A stretch of DNA of 64,000 bases from positions 51,401,033-51,465,032 of the forward strand of contig CM066987.1 of the NCBI GenBank assembly GCA_033977485.1, given 5' to 3'. Each line of letters starts with the position of its first letter. Position 1 is the first letter of the stretch. Below, in pieces: positions 1 through 11,406 of this stretch. The position numbers were made by a program, and so were the translations under genes. This stretch comes from Hydrangea macrophylla (lineage: Eukaryota > Streptophyta > Magnoliopsida > Cornales > Hydrangeaceae). The notes under the pieces are model-generated. The model ran no database searches. It was not told the origin of the DNA and worked only from the letters and a program-made list of their open reading frames with translations.

Positions 1-2
1 CG

Positions 3-2234
3 ACCTTTCAAAGGTGTATGCTGAGTATTTTCAGTGATATGGTAGAAAAAAATTTAGAAGTTTTTATAGATGATTTTTCAATTTTTGGCAAAACCTATGA
101 TGATTGCCTTAGCAATCTTCAGAAAGTTCTCCAGAGATGTGAAGAAAAAAGTTTAGTTTTAAATTGGGAAAAATGTCATTTTATGGTCACTAAAGGTATT
201 GTCTTAGGACACATTATTTTTGAAAATGGGATACAGGTAGACAAAGCCAAAATAGATCTTATAGCTAATTTACCTATTCCCAAGACTGTAAAAGACATCC
301 GTTCATTCTTAGGACATGCAGGTTTTTATCGCCGATTCATAAAAAATTTCAGTACTATTTCTAGACCTTTATGTCAATTATTGGCCAAAGACACACCTTT
401 TGAATGGACTAAAGAACGTCAAAACTCATTTGAGCAATTAAAAGAGCATCTCACTACTGCACCTATTATGCAATCTCCTGATTGGAGCTTACCATTTGAA
501 TTAATGTGTGACGCTAGCGACTTTGCCATTGGAGCTGTCCTAGGGCAGAGAAAGGATAAAAATGCATCAGTTATATACTACGCTAGTAGAACTCTGGATA
601 GTGCTCAAATGAACTACTCAACTACTGAAAAAGAATTACTAGCTGTGGTATTCGCTCTTAATAAATTTAGGCAATACTTGATTGGTTCCCCTATTGTTTG
701 TTTTACTGACCACTCAGCTCTTAAATATCTTCTTTCAAAGAAAGACAGTAAGCCTAGGCTTATTAGGTGGATACTCCTACTACAAGAATTTAATTTAATA
801 ATTAAAGACAAAAAATGAGTAGAAAATGTGGTAGCTGATCACTTATCCCGTCTCACTTTTGAAGACAATACTAGTGAACCCTTACCTATTCAAGACTCTT
901 TTCCTGATGAACAGTTATTTTCTGTAACTTCTCTACCATGGTATGCTGATCTTGTTAATTATTTAGTAACTGGAAAAATACCAAGCAATTGGTCATCATC
1001 AGATAAAAAGAGATTTCTAGCTATTGTTAGGCATTTCTACTTTGATGACCCATATCTGTTTAAATATTGTGCCGATCAGGTAATTAGGAAATGTGTTCCT
1101 AATGAAGAAATCAAAAATCTACTTTTCATGTGTCATTCCTCCTTTTGTGGAGGACATTTTTCATCTCGAGTAACTGCCATGAAAATTTTACAAAGCGGTT
1201 TATATTGGCCAACTCTATTTAAAGATTCATATTTATATTGTAAGGCTTGTAGCCGCTGCCAAATGTTGGGCAGTATTACGAAAAGAAATCAAATGCCAAT
1301 GACCCCTATAATTACAATTGAAATATTTGATTGTTGGGGCATTGACTTTATGGGACCTTTTCCTCCATCTTGCCAATATGAATATATTTTATTAGCAGTC
1401 AAATATGTTTCAAAATGGGTAGAAGCTATTCCTACAAGAAAGAATGATCACCGTACAGTTATTGCATTTTTAAAAGATAATATACTTTCTCGATTTGGAA
1501 CTCCAAAAGCAATAATAAGTGATCAAGGAACCCATTTCTGTAACAAGCCATTTGAAAAATTAATGAAAAGATATGGAGTGACCCATAAGGTGTCAACTGC
1601 ATACCATCCACAAACAAATGGACAAGCTGAATTAGCTAATAGGCAAATTAAGCATATTCTCGAAAAAACTGTTGATTCTAATCGAAAAGACTGGTCTTCA
1701 AAATTAACAGATGCTTTGTGGGCATATAGAACTGCTTATAAGACCCATTTAGGGATGTCTCCATACAGATTTGTCTATGGAAAAGCTTGTCACCTACCAG
1801 TAGAATTAGAACATAAGGCATATTGGGCTACTAGAACTTTAAATTGTAATATTGAAGAGGGAGGAATTTTAAGAAAATTACAATTAAGTGAGCTTGAAGA
1901 AATTCGTAAAGATGCATATGATAATGCTCGAATTCATCAAGCAAGAACTAAAATGTATCATAATAAGAATCTTTTGCGCAAAAGATTTACCCCCGCGCAA
2001 AAAGTTCTATTATATGACTCAAGACTACATCTTTTTAGAGGAAAGATGAAATCTCGATGGACTGGTCCATATATTGTAAAAAATGTTTATCCTTATGGAA
2101 CTGTCGAGATTGAGGACCCTAAAGATGGAAATACATTTAAAGTTAATGGACATAGATTAAAGCCATTTTTAGAAGGATTTGAACCTGAGTTGGAGTCCAT
2201 TCCTTTGGAGGACCCCAACTATAATGCTGTTTAA
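3..2234 (+). pseudogene. Element D pol: RT C-terminus, RNase H and integrase, one internal stop
   Basis: One frame runs from the window edge to TAA at 2232-2234, broken only by TGA at 816-818, where the homologous element C has Gly ([10 protein letters not shown]). Domains in order: the end of the reverse transcriptase with catalytic FIDDFSIFG (about residues 20-28); RNase H with Asp in [11 protein letters not shown], Glu in TEKELLAV and Asp in [10 protein letters not shown]; integrase with an HHCC finger (CKACSRC visible), the catalytic Asp residues in GIDFMGPF and IISDQGTHF, and Glu in [12 protein letters not shown]. All active-site residues seen are intact. The enzymes would copy and integrate the element in virus-like particles. 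The 5' half is outside the window, so other lesions cannot be excluded. Confidence 0.93.
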
Positions 2235-2414
2235 TATCTTAAAAAATAATTGGTATAGGACATAGTGTATCAGAGTATTTATATTTTCATAAGTCCTATA
2301 CTCTTAATTAGATAACTTTTTATATATAAGTTAATTTTGTCATTATTATTATCTTTTCTTTGTGTATTTTTTTTATTACAGGTGTTATCCTTAACTTCTT
2401 TTTCTCATCTCACT

Positions 2415-2449
2415 CATTGAGGACAATGTCAGACTCAGTTGGGGGGGAC
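2415..2449 (+). promoter_or_regulatory. Internal hairpin plus polypurine tract of element D
   Basis: A perfect 5-bp hairpin (CATTG-AGGA-CAATG, 2415-2428) is followed by GGGGGGGAC at 2441-2449, about 200 bp after pol. It lies 3.4 kb before the 3' LTR, so it is a second, internal polypurine tract and not the one that primes at the LTR. Element C has the equivalent at 40746-40790. A role in priming internal plus-strand DNA is inferred. Confidence 0.6.
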
Positions 2450-3567
2450 GATTTCACGATTAACACCTGTTTGTTTATTTATTTTATCTTTATTTCATAA
2501 AAAAAAAAAATTTATTTAGTTTCTCTAGAGAGAGATACACTGAAAAAGAGAAAATGGCTTTTAATAGGGCTTTGAACCCTCAAAACTTTCCCCATCTCTC
2601 TTTTTCTCTCTTTTTCCTTTCTTCTTCCTCTCTTTTCTCTCGCGATCTCTCTCTCTCTCACTCTCTGCAACTCTCTCACTCTCTTCCCCCAATCTCTCGA
2701 TCTCTCTCAATCTCTCAATTTTTTTAATTTTCTTCAATCTAAAATCAAGATCCACTCTACTGATCACTAAAGGTAAGATCTATAGTCCAGAGAAAAGCTT
2801 GGTTTTGATTTATTCTCTATTTTTCCGATTCAGCTTATATTTTTATTTTTATTTTAGATTTTTATTTTCTCTCTTTTCCATTATCTAACAAAAATGATAT
2901 CCATAAGTTGTAGGTACCCACGCATCAAAGAAGCTTGGAAATATCACTCGATCTACGGCCCTACCAGGTTTTCAGATTTTCAAAGAGACAGGTGATATTT
3001 TTCCATTTCTTTGTAAAAAAAAAAAAATGGACGACGCGCTAGTTATTGGTCTTCTGGATTTTGAACTTTATCTTGTTATTATCCTAGTTCTTGCTATGGT
3101 AGTGTTGCGGTGCCCTTGTTAAAAAAAAAAAAAAAGAAAAAAAAAAGAGAGAAAAATATCACTGTCTTCTCTTAGTTTTCTGTTTAAAAAAAAAAAATGC
3201 ATGACTCAGAAGCCAAAATTTTTATAATGTTTGATGTTTATATCATAATTCTTCTTATTACTATTATTATAATGATGCATTGTCTTAAACTTTGTTAAAA
3301 AAAAAAAAAGAAAAAAAAATTATGTAGTTTTTATTTTTGTGTGTTAAAAAGAAAAAAAAAATGTAGTTTTCTAGTTTTTTGTTTAAAAAAAAAAAAAAAA
3401 AAAATTTTTTTTAGTTTCTGAATGTATATATTTTTCTTAAATATTTTTAGTTTTTAAATAAAATTCCCACCCACCCCCTCTAAGCTCTCTTTAATTAGAT
3501 CTTAGTTGATAGTTGGAAGGAGTGGAGGGTTGAGTCTAACCTCTCTTGTTGGCTGAGAGTATAAAAA
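2450..3567 (+). other. Non-coding 3' region of element D, first part
   Basis: No credible gene. It holds a pyrimidine-rich (CT)n tract around 2586-2735 and many A-runs (for example 3120-3150, 3185-3197, 3297-3320, 3384-3404). Reading frames on either strand here are low-complexity artefacts of the CT tract. Confidence 0.7.
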
Positions 3568-3828
3568 ATGAATCCAATAGTCGATGACCAGACGTTAATG
3601 GGTCGCTCACTTGTTTCTGAGCAGAAGAAACCCTTTGCTGGCACTAGCCTTTATGCCATCAAAAGGAAAGCTAAAAGGTTAGGATGGTGTTTAAATTGTT
3701 ATAGAGAAGAATGTCATGGTTTAGTTGCTCACAATGGCACATCTTTTAAAGTTTACTATTGTTACAAAAGACAATTCAAATCAAAACAAAAGAAAAATTT
3801 GGTTGAGAAAGAGGACTGGATCCTTTGA
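3568..3828 (+). CDS. Small ORF of 86 aa, unknown, within the 3' region of element D
   Basis: I do not recognise this product. The ORF opens with ATG and encodes a basic protein (many Lys/Arg) with a Cys/His cluster, WCLNCYREECHGLVAH (about residues 40-55), that resembles but does not fit a standard CX2CX4HX4C zinc knuckle. It is the only non-repetitive frame in the 3.4-kb 3' region. Element C has no counterpart, so it could be chance or a remnant of an extra ORF like those of other Athila elements. No promoter or splice signal supports it. Confidence 0.3.
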   Translation: MNPIVDDQTLMGRSLVSEQKKPFAGTSLYAIKRKAKRLGWCLNCYREECHGLVAHNGTSFKVYYCYKRQFKSKQKKNLVEKEDWIL

Positions 3829-5596
3829 TACCCAAATAAATTTTGTTTTCCCATCCCTCATTTCTTTTTATTTTTAGTTTTTGTACATACAATAAATTTT
3901 CAGTCAGGTCAGACTTTAAAATGATCCTACGTGTACATCTGGCTTTCATTAGCTGGTTCGATAGGAGTAATTTGCATGATCCAAGCATCACCAAATATGT
4001 CTAGTGCGGTGAATGTCCCTAGAGGTAGCGAAAAACTAAGTAAAGCCAGAGTTATCTCTTAGCCTCTTACTGATGTTTTTAGCTTGCTAGTGGTTCTAGA
4101 CTCATCTCTTTTACTAGAGGTGGATGGGTAATCATGACAACTTGGACGCTCCGGATTGCGTAGCCTCTTTTGTATAGGTGCAGAGGATACTAGTTGCACC
4201 ATATATGTATCCAACTTAGTGGATATGCTTAGGATTTTTCGGAAGTTTTTCTTTTACTTTATATAAGATAAATTTGACGCGTTAATGTTATTTTGGGTAT
4301 GTTAATAGCATACAACACATTGTCACATGTTTTATTATTTTCAAATGCTAGAAACTCTTTAGACTTTAAACACTTTTGAAACAGTGTGAAAATATTTACT
4401 GAATCTAAATGGATGAGTAAGCATAAACTATGCAGTTTAAAGACAAGTAGTGGAAACTAATTAACCCATGTGAGCTTTTGTGCCAATCTTCCTTTATGAG
4501 GGTTACTATTCTTTTCAGTCTCATTTTATTCTCTTTATCATATCACTCGTTGAGAGTCTCATTGTTTTCTTTTTCTTTGACTGATCATTAGAAGAGAACG
4601 TTCAGGATTTACCATTAGAACGTCTAAATTGCTTAAATAAACAAAGTCAATCTATTTTTAAAATGATTTAGGCCATCTTTTCTTTCAAATGCACCCCCCT
4701 TCACCTAATATTACCTTATTCTCAGTTCTATCCAAATCATACCTTGCTCCACCTAGGAGTACAAACCTCACTTCTATATCCAGGTATGTGATTGGACTGT
4801 ATTAATATTGTAAGAAGTGGTAAAGAAAGAAAGGAGTTGATTTCAAAAAAAAAAAAAAAAAAGGAAAAAAAAATGAGAAATTAAAAAAAAAAAAATGTAC
4901 ATATGATAAAAAGGAGAAGAAACAGAAGAGGTTAGAATGAATTGCGCAAACACTCCAATCACATGCTTAGAACAAATACACCCCAAATCTCTTACTCATC
5001 TTAATTTCTAACCTACCAGTCAAAGTCCTAATGATTTAAAAGAAATTGATTTTTAAATTTAAGTGATAAGGATGTTCTCCACGGTAGATCGCTCTTCTAA
5101 TGCTAAGTATTCTTTCACGAGACTTACTGTACTCCAAATGCCTATATATTGAGTCATCAAAAATATGGAAGCAACTTTTCTGTCTTTGCTTCCCTACCAA
5201 GTGAGATGTTCTCTACACCGGTTTCTGAGAGTTTCTCCTTAAAATAGTGAAATCCCAGTGAGATTTGAGTTAAAACTACAAGTTTGATAACTGCTATTGG
5301 CTATGTAAACTTCGAAATTAAGATCAGTTGCTTGACTTTTCAAGTACACACTGTAAGTTTAAAGAGTATAAAAAAATGCTACCATTGACAAACTGTGAGT
5401 GTATGTGTTGCATTACTATTACATACTTGAAAATTTCATTTTATTGCCAAATTTAATCTTATCTGTTGCAAAAGGAAAAAGTCTATCTTCATTTTTATTT
5501 TACTTTATTTTTATATTTAAAAAAAAAACGAAAAAAAAAAAATGAGAAATTTAAAAAAAATTTGTTTTCTTGTAAAAAAAAAAAAATTTGAATTTT
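3829..5596 (+). other. Non-coding 3' region of element D with blocks conserved in element C
   Basis: No gene seen. Several blocks match the 3' region of element C in the same order: AAGTAGTGGAAACTA (C at about 41191), GAGAACGTTCAGGATTTACC (4594-4613; C at 41343-41362), a TCCACGGTA block near 5079 (C near 41875), and GAGTT(A/G)AAACTACAAGTT near 5267 (C near 42080). Conservation outside coding sequence between two diverged families suggests function at the RNA or DNA level. Confidence 0.65.
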
Positions 5597-5705
5597 GTGG
5601 GTATATTCACTGCAAACCCTCACGAGACAACACTCGTCCACTAGGGGTAACCTAGGGATTTAACGGCTTGTTGCATACGCTAAATGCAATCGCGATTCCT
5701 GCGAT
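5597..5705 (+). other. Hairpin cassette (hp1-hp4) of element D
   Basis: Four short hairpins follow one another: ACGAG-ACAACA-CTCGT (5622-5637), CTAGG-GGTAA-CCTAG (5641-5655), TTGCAT-loop-ATGCAA (5671-5689) and TCGC-GATTCCT-GCGA (5690-5704). Element C carries the same series at 42363-42444. In hp1-hp3 the stems are unchanged between C and D, and the differences in hp2 and hp3 fall in the loops. Hp4 keeps only a 3-bp stem in C. This pattern suggests a selected RNA structure; its function is unknown. Confidence 0.65.
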
Positions 5706-5787
5706 AGTGAGTTAAGTTAGATTTTATTTTCTTTAGTTTATTCTTACATTTTAATAAAACTTCTAGAACAATTTCTCTTTTCATTTC

Positions 5788-5821
5788 ATTGCTAGGGACT
5801 AGCAATAAGTTAGTTGAGGGG
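5788..5821 (+). promoter_or_regulatory. Hairpin and polypurine tract at the 3' LTR of element D
   Basis: A perfect 8-bp stem, ATTGCTAG-GGA-CTAGCAAT (5788-5806), is followed by the purine-rich GTTGAGGGG (about 5813-5821) directly before the LTR start TGTGACAAAC. The tract should prime plus-strand DNA synthesis. The hairpin is shared with element C. Confidence 0.75.
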
Positions 5822-6394
5822 TGTGACAAACACTGAATATTGCACATTTATGTGCCAATATAATAGACATAATGCTCATTTAATCCCCCGAATTCCTAGT
5901 TTTACATGCATATTTGAATTAATATAATTTAATAGTGATGTCACTCAAATGCATGTAAAAATGTGTTTTTACATATTTTATTTCTTTAGGTAAAAATGAA
6001 GTGAAATAAAGGGAAGGAAAGAAGTAGCAACCACACCATAGTATATTCATATGAATAGTAATGAATAGTAGTGAATAGTAACCAAACAGTAACAAATACT
6101 GTTTGGTTGGCTAACAACAAAAAAAAAAAAAAGAAAAAAAAAAAAAGAAAGAAAAGCAACGAAATGTAACATCCAAAGTTGGATGTTAGTTTTTTTTTTT
6201 TATTACTATTAGTTTTGTTTTTTTTCTTTCTTTTCCTCTTTTTCTTCTCTCTCTCTTTCTCTTCTCTCTCTTTTCTTCTTTCTGTGTAGGATTGTCAAAC
6301 ATGTCAGAGAAGGAGGAAGAAAAAAATCGAGCCAATCTTCTAAGCTCGTGTAATTGCTGATGAAAGCAGTGATGAATCGTCACAATATTTCATC

Positions 6395-6402
6395 TATAAA
6401 AG
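6395..6402 (+). promoter_or_regulatory. TATA box of the element D LTR
   Basis: TATAAAAG in a GC-poor context, 573 bp into the LTR, followed by GGGGGAG and a CA-rich stretch typical of a plant transcription start about 25-35 bp downstream. It would mark the U3/R boundary near 6425-6435. Confidence 0.6.
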
Positions 6403-7577
6403 GGGGAGAGCCAAGCAACAACAAAAACGGAGAATTCACAACACAGCTTCACAATCACAGTTTGGAGAGAATAGTTTAGGGGAGGTTATTATGTGAGCAC
6501 TTTATATTGTCCCTAGAAATAGGAAACTTTAGTTTTTCTTTGCCTTTTCTAGTTCTAGTAGTTGTAAAATTTTACTTTTATGTAATTGATGATTTTATGT
6601 TCAAAAATATGTAGCAAAACTTTATGTACTGTATTTCTTAAAATAAATATTTGTTTTCTTGTATGACCTTTGTCAATTTGTAGTAGTAAAATATTCCTAT
6701 TTAAATTTAGATTTAATATTTCTAGTCTAGTAGTACTTATAGTTGTCCCGTAAAATAGTTAGAAATCCCAAATTTTTAGTTTTTATAGCAATATTTTCAT
6801 TCACTAAAAGACAGATTTTGCGATTAAATGCCAGATTTCTTAGCCACGTAGTTGTTATAATCACCTACTAAAGTCCAAAAGCACACCCCATCCATATCTC
6901 ATTCCAAATAAGATTTGGATTTGGTTTGACCTTATTTGTGTTCTTGGAGCTCAACCACTGTGACCCCACAAGAATCCAAAGTTAAAGGTTTAGTATTTTA
7001 TTTTTGGTTCAGTATTTCCATTTATGTATATTTTATTAGCCTAGTTGTACTAAACTTTGCTATTTTGCAGATTCCACAAATTCAACCCCAGTTCATGTTA
7101 AGTAGAAAAATAATATAATAATATTATATTTCACTCTTACCTTAGTTTTACAACTTTAGTTTTAATTGAGCAGTCACTGTTTACACCTATTTAATTTATC
7201 TTTTAAATTTATTTCGAAGACAGTTTCAATTCTAAAATGGTAGGCTAAAACTTTAATTGGGGATATGTAATAAAAACTTAGAAACCACAGCTTCTGTGCA
7301 CTAATCTTAAATGGGCAAATTTATCTAGATGGGTTGTTTTTCCATTTATGGCCAAAAATATCTATGTATCTATAGTTTATGACCATTTAACGTGTTTATA
7401 TACTATGGCTATATTGGGCTCAAAAGAGTACATATTTGAAATAAAAAGCCTAATTATGTGGATTGTCAAACTATGCCTTTTGTCATAAAAAACACCTAGC
7501 ATACTCAAACAACTCATATGACAAAGTTAATATTTCAAATATGTGTTTATATATATTTCTATCCAATAATGGATAGG

Positions 7578-7670
7578 CAATTGTGTAGTGGCAGAGTGGT
7601 GGGGACTGGACGCCGAATAACCCATGTCCGCGGCGGGGCACGGTTCGAACCTGGCTACTGCCCAATTGCC
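7578..7670 (+). repeat. tRNA-like / SINE-head sequence with A and B boxes inside the element D LTR
   Basis: TGGCAGAGTGGT (7589-7600) fits a polymerase III A box and GGTTCGAACC (7642-7651) a B box, spaced as in tRNA genes. The block is much more GC-rich than its surroundings, is flanked by the inverted repeat GGCAATTG / CAATTGCC, and is followed by a T-rich tail. The LTR of element C lacks it. T-stem and acceptor pairing are too poor for a working tRNA, so a tRNA-derived SINE remnant is the better reading. Confidence 0.45.
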
Positions 7671-8280
7671 TTTTTATTTTTCTTTAAACCAAACGATGTC
7701 GTTTCATATCAAACCTGACACACTTGATATGACCCTGACTAGTGAAAGTTTATTTTTAAATAAAGAATGACTCTGCGGTCTTAAATGCAAAATGCTTTTC
7801 AAATGCACAAAAGTTGTGGGATCTAGTGTTGGTTTGCATATTCCCAATTTCTTTAAATCATTTCCCCCTAGTTAATTAATATTTCCTGTTTTATAATAGT
7901 TTTGCTTAAATATCTGTATTATTTCCATCTTTCGCTATTATTAAATCTAAAAAGTTTATCTCATAAAAATTTAGCTTTTATATATTTTTCTTTCTTTTCT
8001 TACTAGTATGTTAGTTAATTTATTTTGCACTGTTAAAATCTTTACCATAAACTGTTAAAAAAAAATAGCTTTAATTACTTTTATTGCAAACATCTAAAAA
8101 TTAGTAGTTTAGTAAAACCCCACAAAAATCCATCATCTTTTATTTTCTTTTTAGTGACAAAATAGTTATCTGCCTAACTTAATAAAATTTTATTCCATTC
8201 CCTGTGGGTTCGACCTGGACTTCCAGAACTTTATTACTTGTACGATCACCTACACTTGGGTGTGATAAGAAAACGCGTCA

Positions 8281-8932
8281 ATAGGATGTCGTCAGTAAGC
8301 ACATGTTGTTTTGATAAGGTAGTCTTATGAGAATGGTAGTGGTTGAGAAATATGAGAGTCAGAAGTTGTGCATGTGATTGTAATTAAAAAAATGGTAATG
8401 TGTTGCTTTGAAGTTCCTCTATGGGTGTATGAAGTTTGTGGATATTCCCACCCATAATGTGTTGCTTAGTGGGCTCAATTGAACCCATTAAAATTTGGGA
8501 AGGACACATTAATGTACACATTTTAATACTCTGAAAATTATTACTTACTAAGTTGAACCCACTAATATAAAGAAAAGAATAAGAGAGGGGTGTCAAACTT
8601 GTAATTTGATGAGGTTCAAACAGACCCTTCCATTTCAAAATTGATTCATCTATCACGAGTTTTTGTATATCTATGATCCACACACACACACGAACAGATC
8701 CATAGAATCAAAGACCCATCTCAAACTTTGGCTTAGAAGTTTGGAAGATTTGCTATTCAGGTCTCTCTCATTGTTCACACATCTAAAATCTGAATTTTTT
8801 TTCTAAAGAACCATTTGAATGCACCATTTTGTTTAATCGTGCATCTTTGTTTAGTTTTTATTTCCCCCAATTTTCTTCTTTGCTAAAATTTTCCTCTTGT
8901 TAACTAACATAAATATATATATATTTTTTCAG
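8281..8932. other. Intergenic, no feature recognised
   Basis: AT-rich sequence with a short (CA)n at about 8678-8690. A 101-aa minus-strand frame (8384-8689) has no family resemblance and I treat it as chance. Nothing else supported. Confidence 0.5.
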
Positions 8933-11222
8933 AATCTACAGTCCATGGGATAGCTCTCAGCAATGGTGATAAAGGTATATCTAGACGATTTTAATCTAAA
9001 CACATAATAGGAATGCAAAAATAGGGGCACAAATCAGAGCAAATGAAGATTCAGTGCAAATTAGAACAATTCAAACCCCATTTGAAGGGATTGAGAAATT
9101 GATGTAAGTCTTAAACTCTCAAGTGGCTTGGGTGATTTTGCTTTTGTTGCTTTTTCTTGGAAGTGCTTTCTATTTGATTGTGTTTTTTTTTTTTTTTGGG
9201 TTCATGTAGTGATATTGCATGCTGGGTATTTGTTTTTTATGTTATTCATTTGTCAAGTGATGTTATGCTTCCCATAACCATAGCATTATTGTTAGTTGTC
9301 ACTGAGACCTGGATATACTCTAAAAACAACCCCTGTTTTGTTTAAACTTTCACTCATAAATAAAGCTTAAAATAGCCCCAAATAGCCCATGTGTTGTTGA
9401 AATGTTTTACTAAATTTTTCAACCCCTAAATACAGGATGAAAACAACCTTTGTCTGTCCCAAACAACCCATGTTTTGCTATATTTTTTTAACACCTATTG
9501 ATGCAATTTTAATATTTCCTCCAATTACTTCTAAAGCTAACATGCCATTCTCCCTCACACTGTATTAGGCTTGAAGGGCCATATACTAGCAACTAATTTA
9601 GGTAAGACAACATAGTTTTAGTTACAAGTACTCTTTGTGTGTTTATGTGCGCACGTGTGTATACATGGATGGACTATAATCAAATCATGAAAATATTCTT
9701 CACTAAAAAACATACTTTGGCGCTTTAACATGTGTTCATAATATATTAGCCAATTGATTGGTCACTGCATCTGTGTCAACCTCTGTTAGGTAGGTGGAAC
9801 TACGGACAACATAGAAGAAAGCTGTGCTACATTTTGCCACTCGTGCCTTGGGATTAACAACCCCATTAAAGACTACCCATCAGATTGATAATTGTACTGA
9901 AGGCTGGTATTGTAATTGAAGTTGATTTTTTTATTTTTAATTTAATATTTGGAGGTATGTTTTTCGCGATTGGTTTAGAAAGTAAGTGATTTCTTCAAAT
10001 TTACATGCAGTGTTGTGTTAGCTAGAACAAAGGAGTACTGTTCAGTTTTTCATGGAAAAATCAGGGTAAGTTCATAATTCCCTTTCTAGTTTCTTGTCTA
10101 GAATAATGTACAGTTAAATTCTTCATGATTTGTTCGTCGAATAGTTGTTTTTCCTACCGCCATGCGTGTGTAAACTTTAATTATGAAACCGAATTTTGAT
10201 TATTTGGTTTTGGCTTATTCTGAATTGAGATCTATTTCTTAATTAGTGCTTGTCTCAGCTTTTCAATATTAATCTAGGCGTGTATTTGTCATCAGGAGAA
10301 AAAGGTGAAGAAGCTTGATCTTTCTCTTGTTGCTGCTCCTATTCAAGTTGGAGTAATTACCCACTACATGCGTCCAATTAATATTGTTCCAAGGCTTGTT
10401 TCTAAAGGTAGCAGTGGTTATCCCATGCATTAGATTTAACCTTTTGAGAGTTCATGCTTTGAGGTAAACATACACCTGATATATGGTATAATGGTAGTGT
10501 TTACTGATTCTCCAACCTGTTTCTCAATGCAGAGGGAGGAAAAAAAAGTTTATTTTGTAATGGTTGGCTAAACCAAAAAATTATTATGAAACACAGATTT
10601 CATCAAAGGGTGGCACTTGTGCCAACTGGAAGTCTTAGAATGCAAGAAGGTCCTCTGGCCAGGTTCTGTAACTGAAGAGATGTATAGCGTGGGGGATTGT
10701 GGATGGCCTTCAAAAGATTTTGCATATGAGTGTAAAATCAACCTTTTGACTGGTAAAACCCATCAGGTATTGCCCATCCTTCTTCCCTTTTCCCTTCCAT
10801 GCTGTTTGTTTTTTCTTCTTTTTTTGGCCTTGGGAGTTGGGACCTTATGTTGTATAGACTATTCTATTGCGTCCAAATTACCAGTGTCCCCAAGTTATGA
10901 CATTGGGTATGACCCCTATGGTACAAGATAAATCTAATGTTGTACTCAAATGGGACATGGATCCTCCACATGTAATGATGTTGGAAAAAGGAAAAAGGAG
11001 CTCATAATTGATTACAACGTAAAATTTTTAGCTTTTCCTACGAAGGGTATAAAAACCCTTGAACTATATTCGAATCAAGAATATTATTGAATAAGATAAC
11101 ATCATGCAATCCAATATTATTGAAGTGTTTCTATTGGTCTTCAAGCGTGTCAGATTTCATGGGATGATGGGGAACACCTTTACGAAGCTGGTTCTCCCTG
11201 GTGGAGATACAGAAAAGCTTAG
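8933..11222 (+). pseudogene. Fragment of a plant RNA pseudouridine synthase gene (RluA-type), introns retained
   Basis: Exons with good splice sites: 9815-9906 (encodes HQIDNCTEG, the family's catalytic-Asp motif), 10011-10065 (LARTKEYCSVFHGKI), 10296-10407 (VGVITHYMRPINIVPRLVS), 10597-10766 (GWHLCQLEVLECKK, then KINLLTGKTHQ) and a last exon ending at TAG 11220-11222 (IGLQACQISWDDGEHLYEAG). Intron phases agree across the first four. A small exon at 8933-8974 may belong too. The enzyme family isomerises uridine in RNA, mostly in organelles in plants. The 5' end and the exon after KTHQ are missing and a TGA lies in the last exon, so this is a captured or duplicated fragment, not a working gene. 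Family assignment is from memory of plant RPUS proteins. Confidence 0.75.
9317..9515. repeat. Degenerate ~60-bp repeats, left cluster
   Basis: About three decayed units built on AACCCCTAAATA, AAAACAACCCC and TGTTTTGCTAAATTTTT. The same consensus recurs at 13281-13500, so the pseudouridine synthase and NRPB1 fragments lie almost entirely between two like clusters. Confidence 0.5.
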
Positions 11223-11406
11223 CCCGGCGAATTGCTGCTGCTGGTTCGGGTTAACTTCAGGATTCAGTGTTTTCACTTGCGAATTATGTAGTATGTATGT
11301 GTATATATGCGTATATGTATTTGAGAGAGAGGAAGGATACATGGTGAAAAAAACTTAAAAATGAACTGGAAGTGTTGACTACGTTATTCATTTTGTGACC
11401 CTTCAG

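Larger units (their letters stand above)
1..8280 (+). mobile_element. Element D: 3' part of an Athila-lineage Ty3/gypsy retrotransposon
   Basis: Seen: the end of a pol frame (reverse transcriptase, RNase H, integrase), a long non-coding 3' region, a polypurine tract and a complete 3' LTR starting TGTGACAAAC and ending GCGTCA. The 5' LTR, gag and protease lie left of the window. Pol, the non-coding blocks and the LTR ends all match element C (29576-44233), whose tRNA-Asp primer site and Athila-type protease set the lineage. Unlike C, D has no extra ORF between pol and the internal polypurine tract. D appears to sit inside the CACTA region that follows. Confidence 0.9.
5822..8280 (+). repeat. 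3' LTR of element D (2459 bp)
   Basis: It starts TGTGACAAACACTG after the polypurine tract and ends GCGTCA. The last ~100 bp (TCGACCTGGACTTCCAG, then ACCTACACTTGGGTGTG) match the LTR end of element C, which confirms the boundary. The right flank is ATAGG; the left copy of the duplication is outside the window. The LTR holds a TATA box near 6395, several AATAAA-like sites (for example about 6640) and a tRNA-like insertion near 7580. No protein gene is seen. Confidence 0.88.

Noticed and set aside
2441..2460. Start of the 3' LTR of D right after the first polypurine tract
   Set aside because: Comparison with the two LTRs of C places the LTR start at 5822; the 2441 tract is internal.
7578..7670. 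A working tRNA gene
   Set aside because: A and B boxes are present but T-stem and acceptor pairing are too poor.
8384..8689. Minus-strand ORF of 101 aa
   Set aside because: No family resemblance, no splice or promoter context, AT-rich sequence; likely chance.
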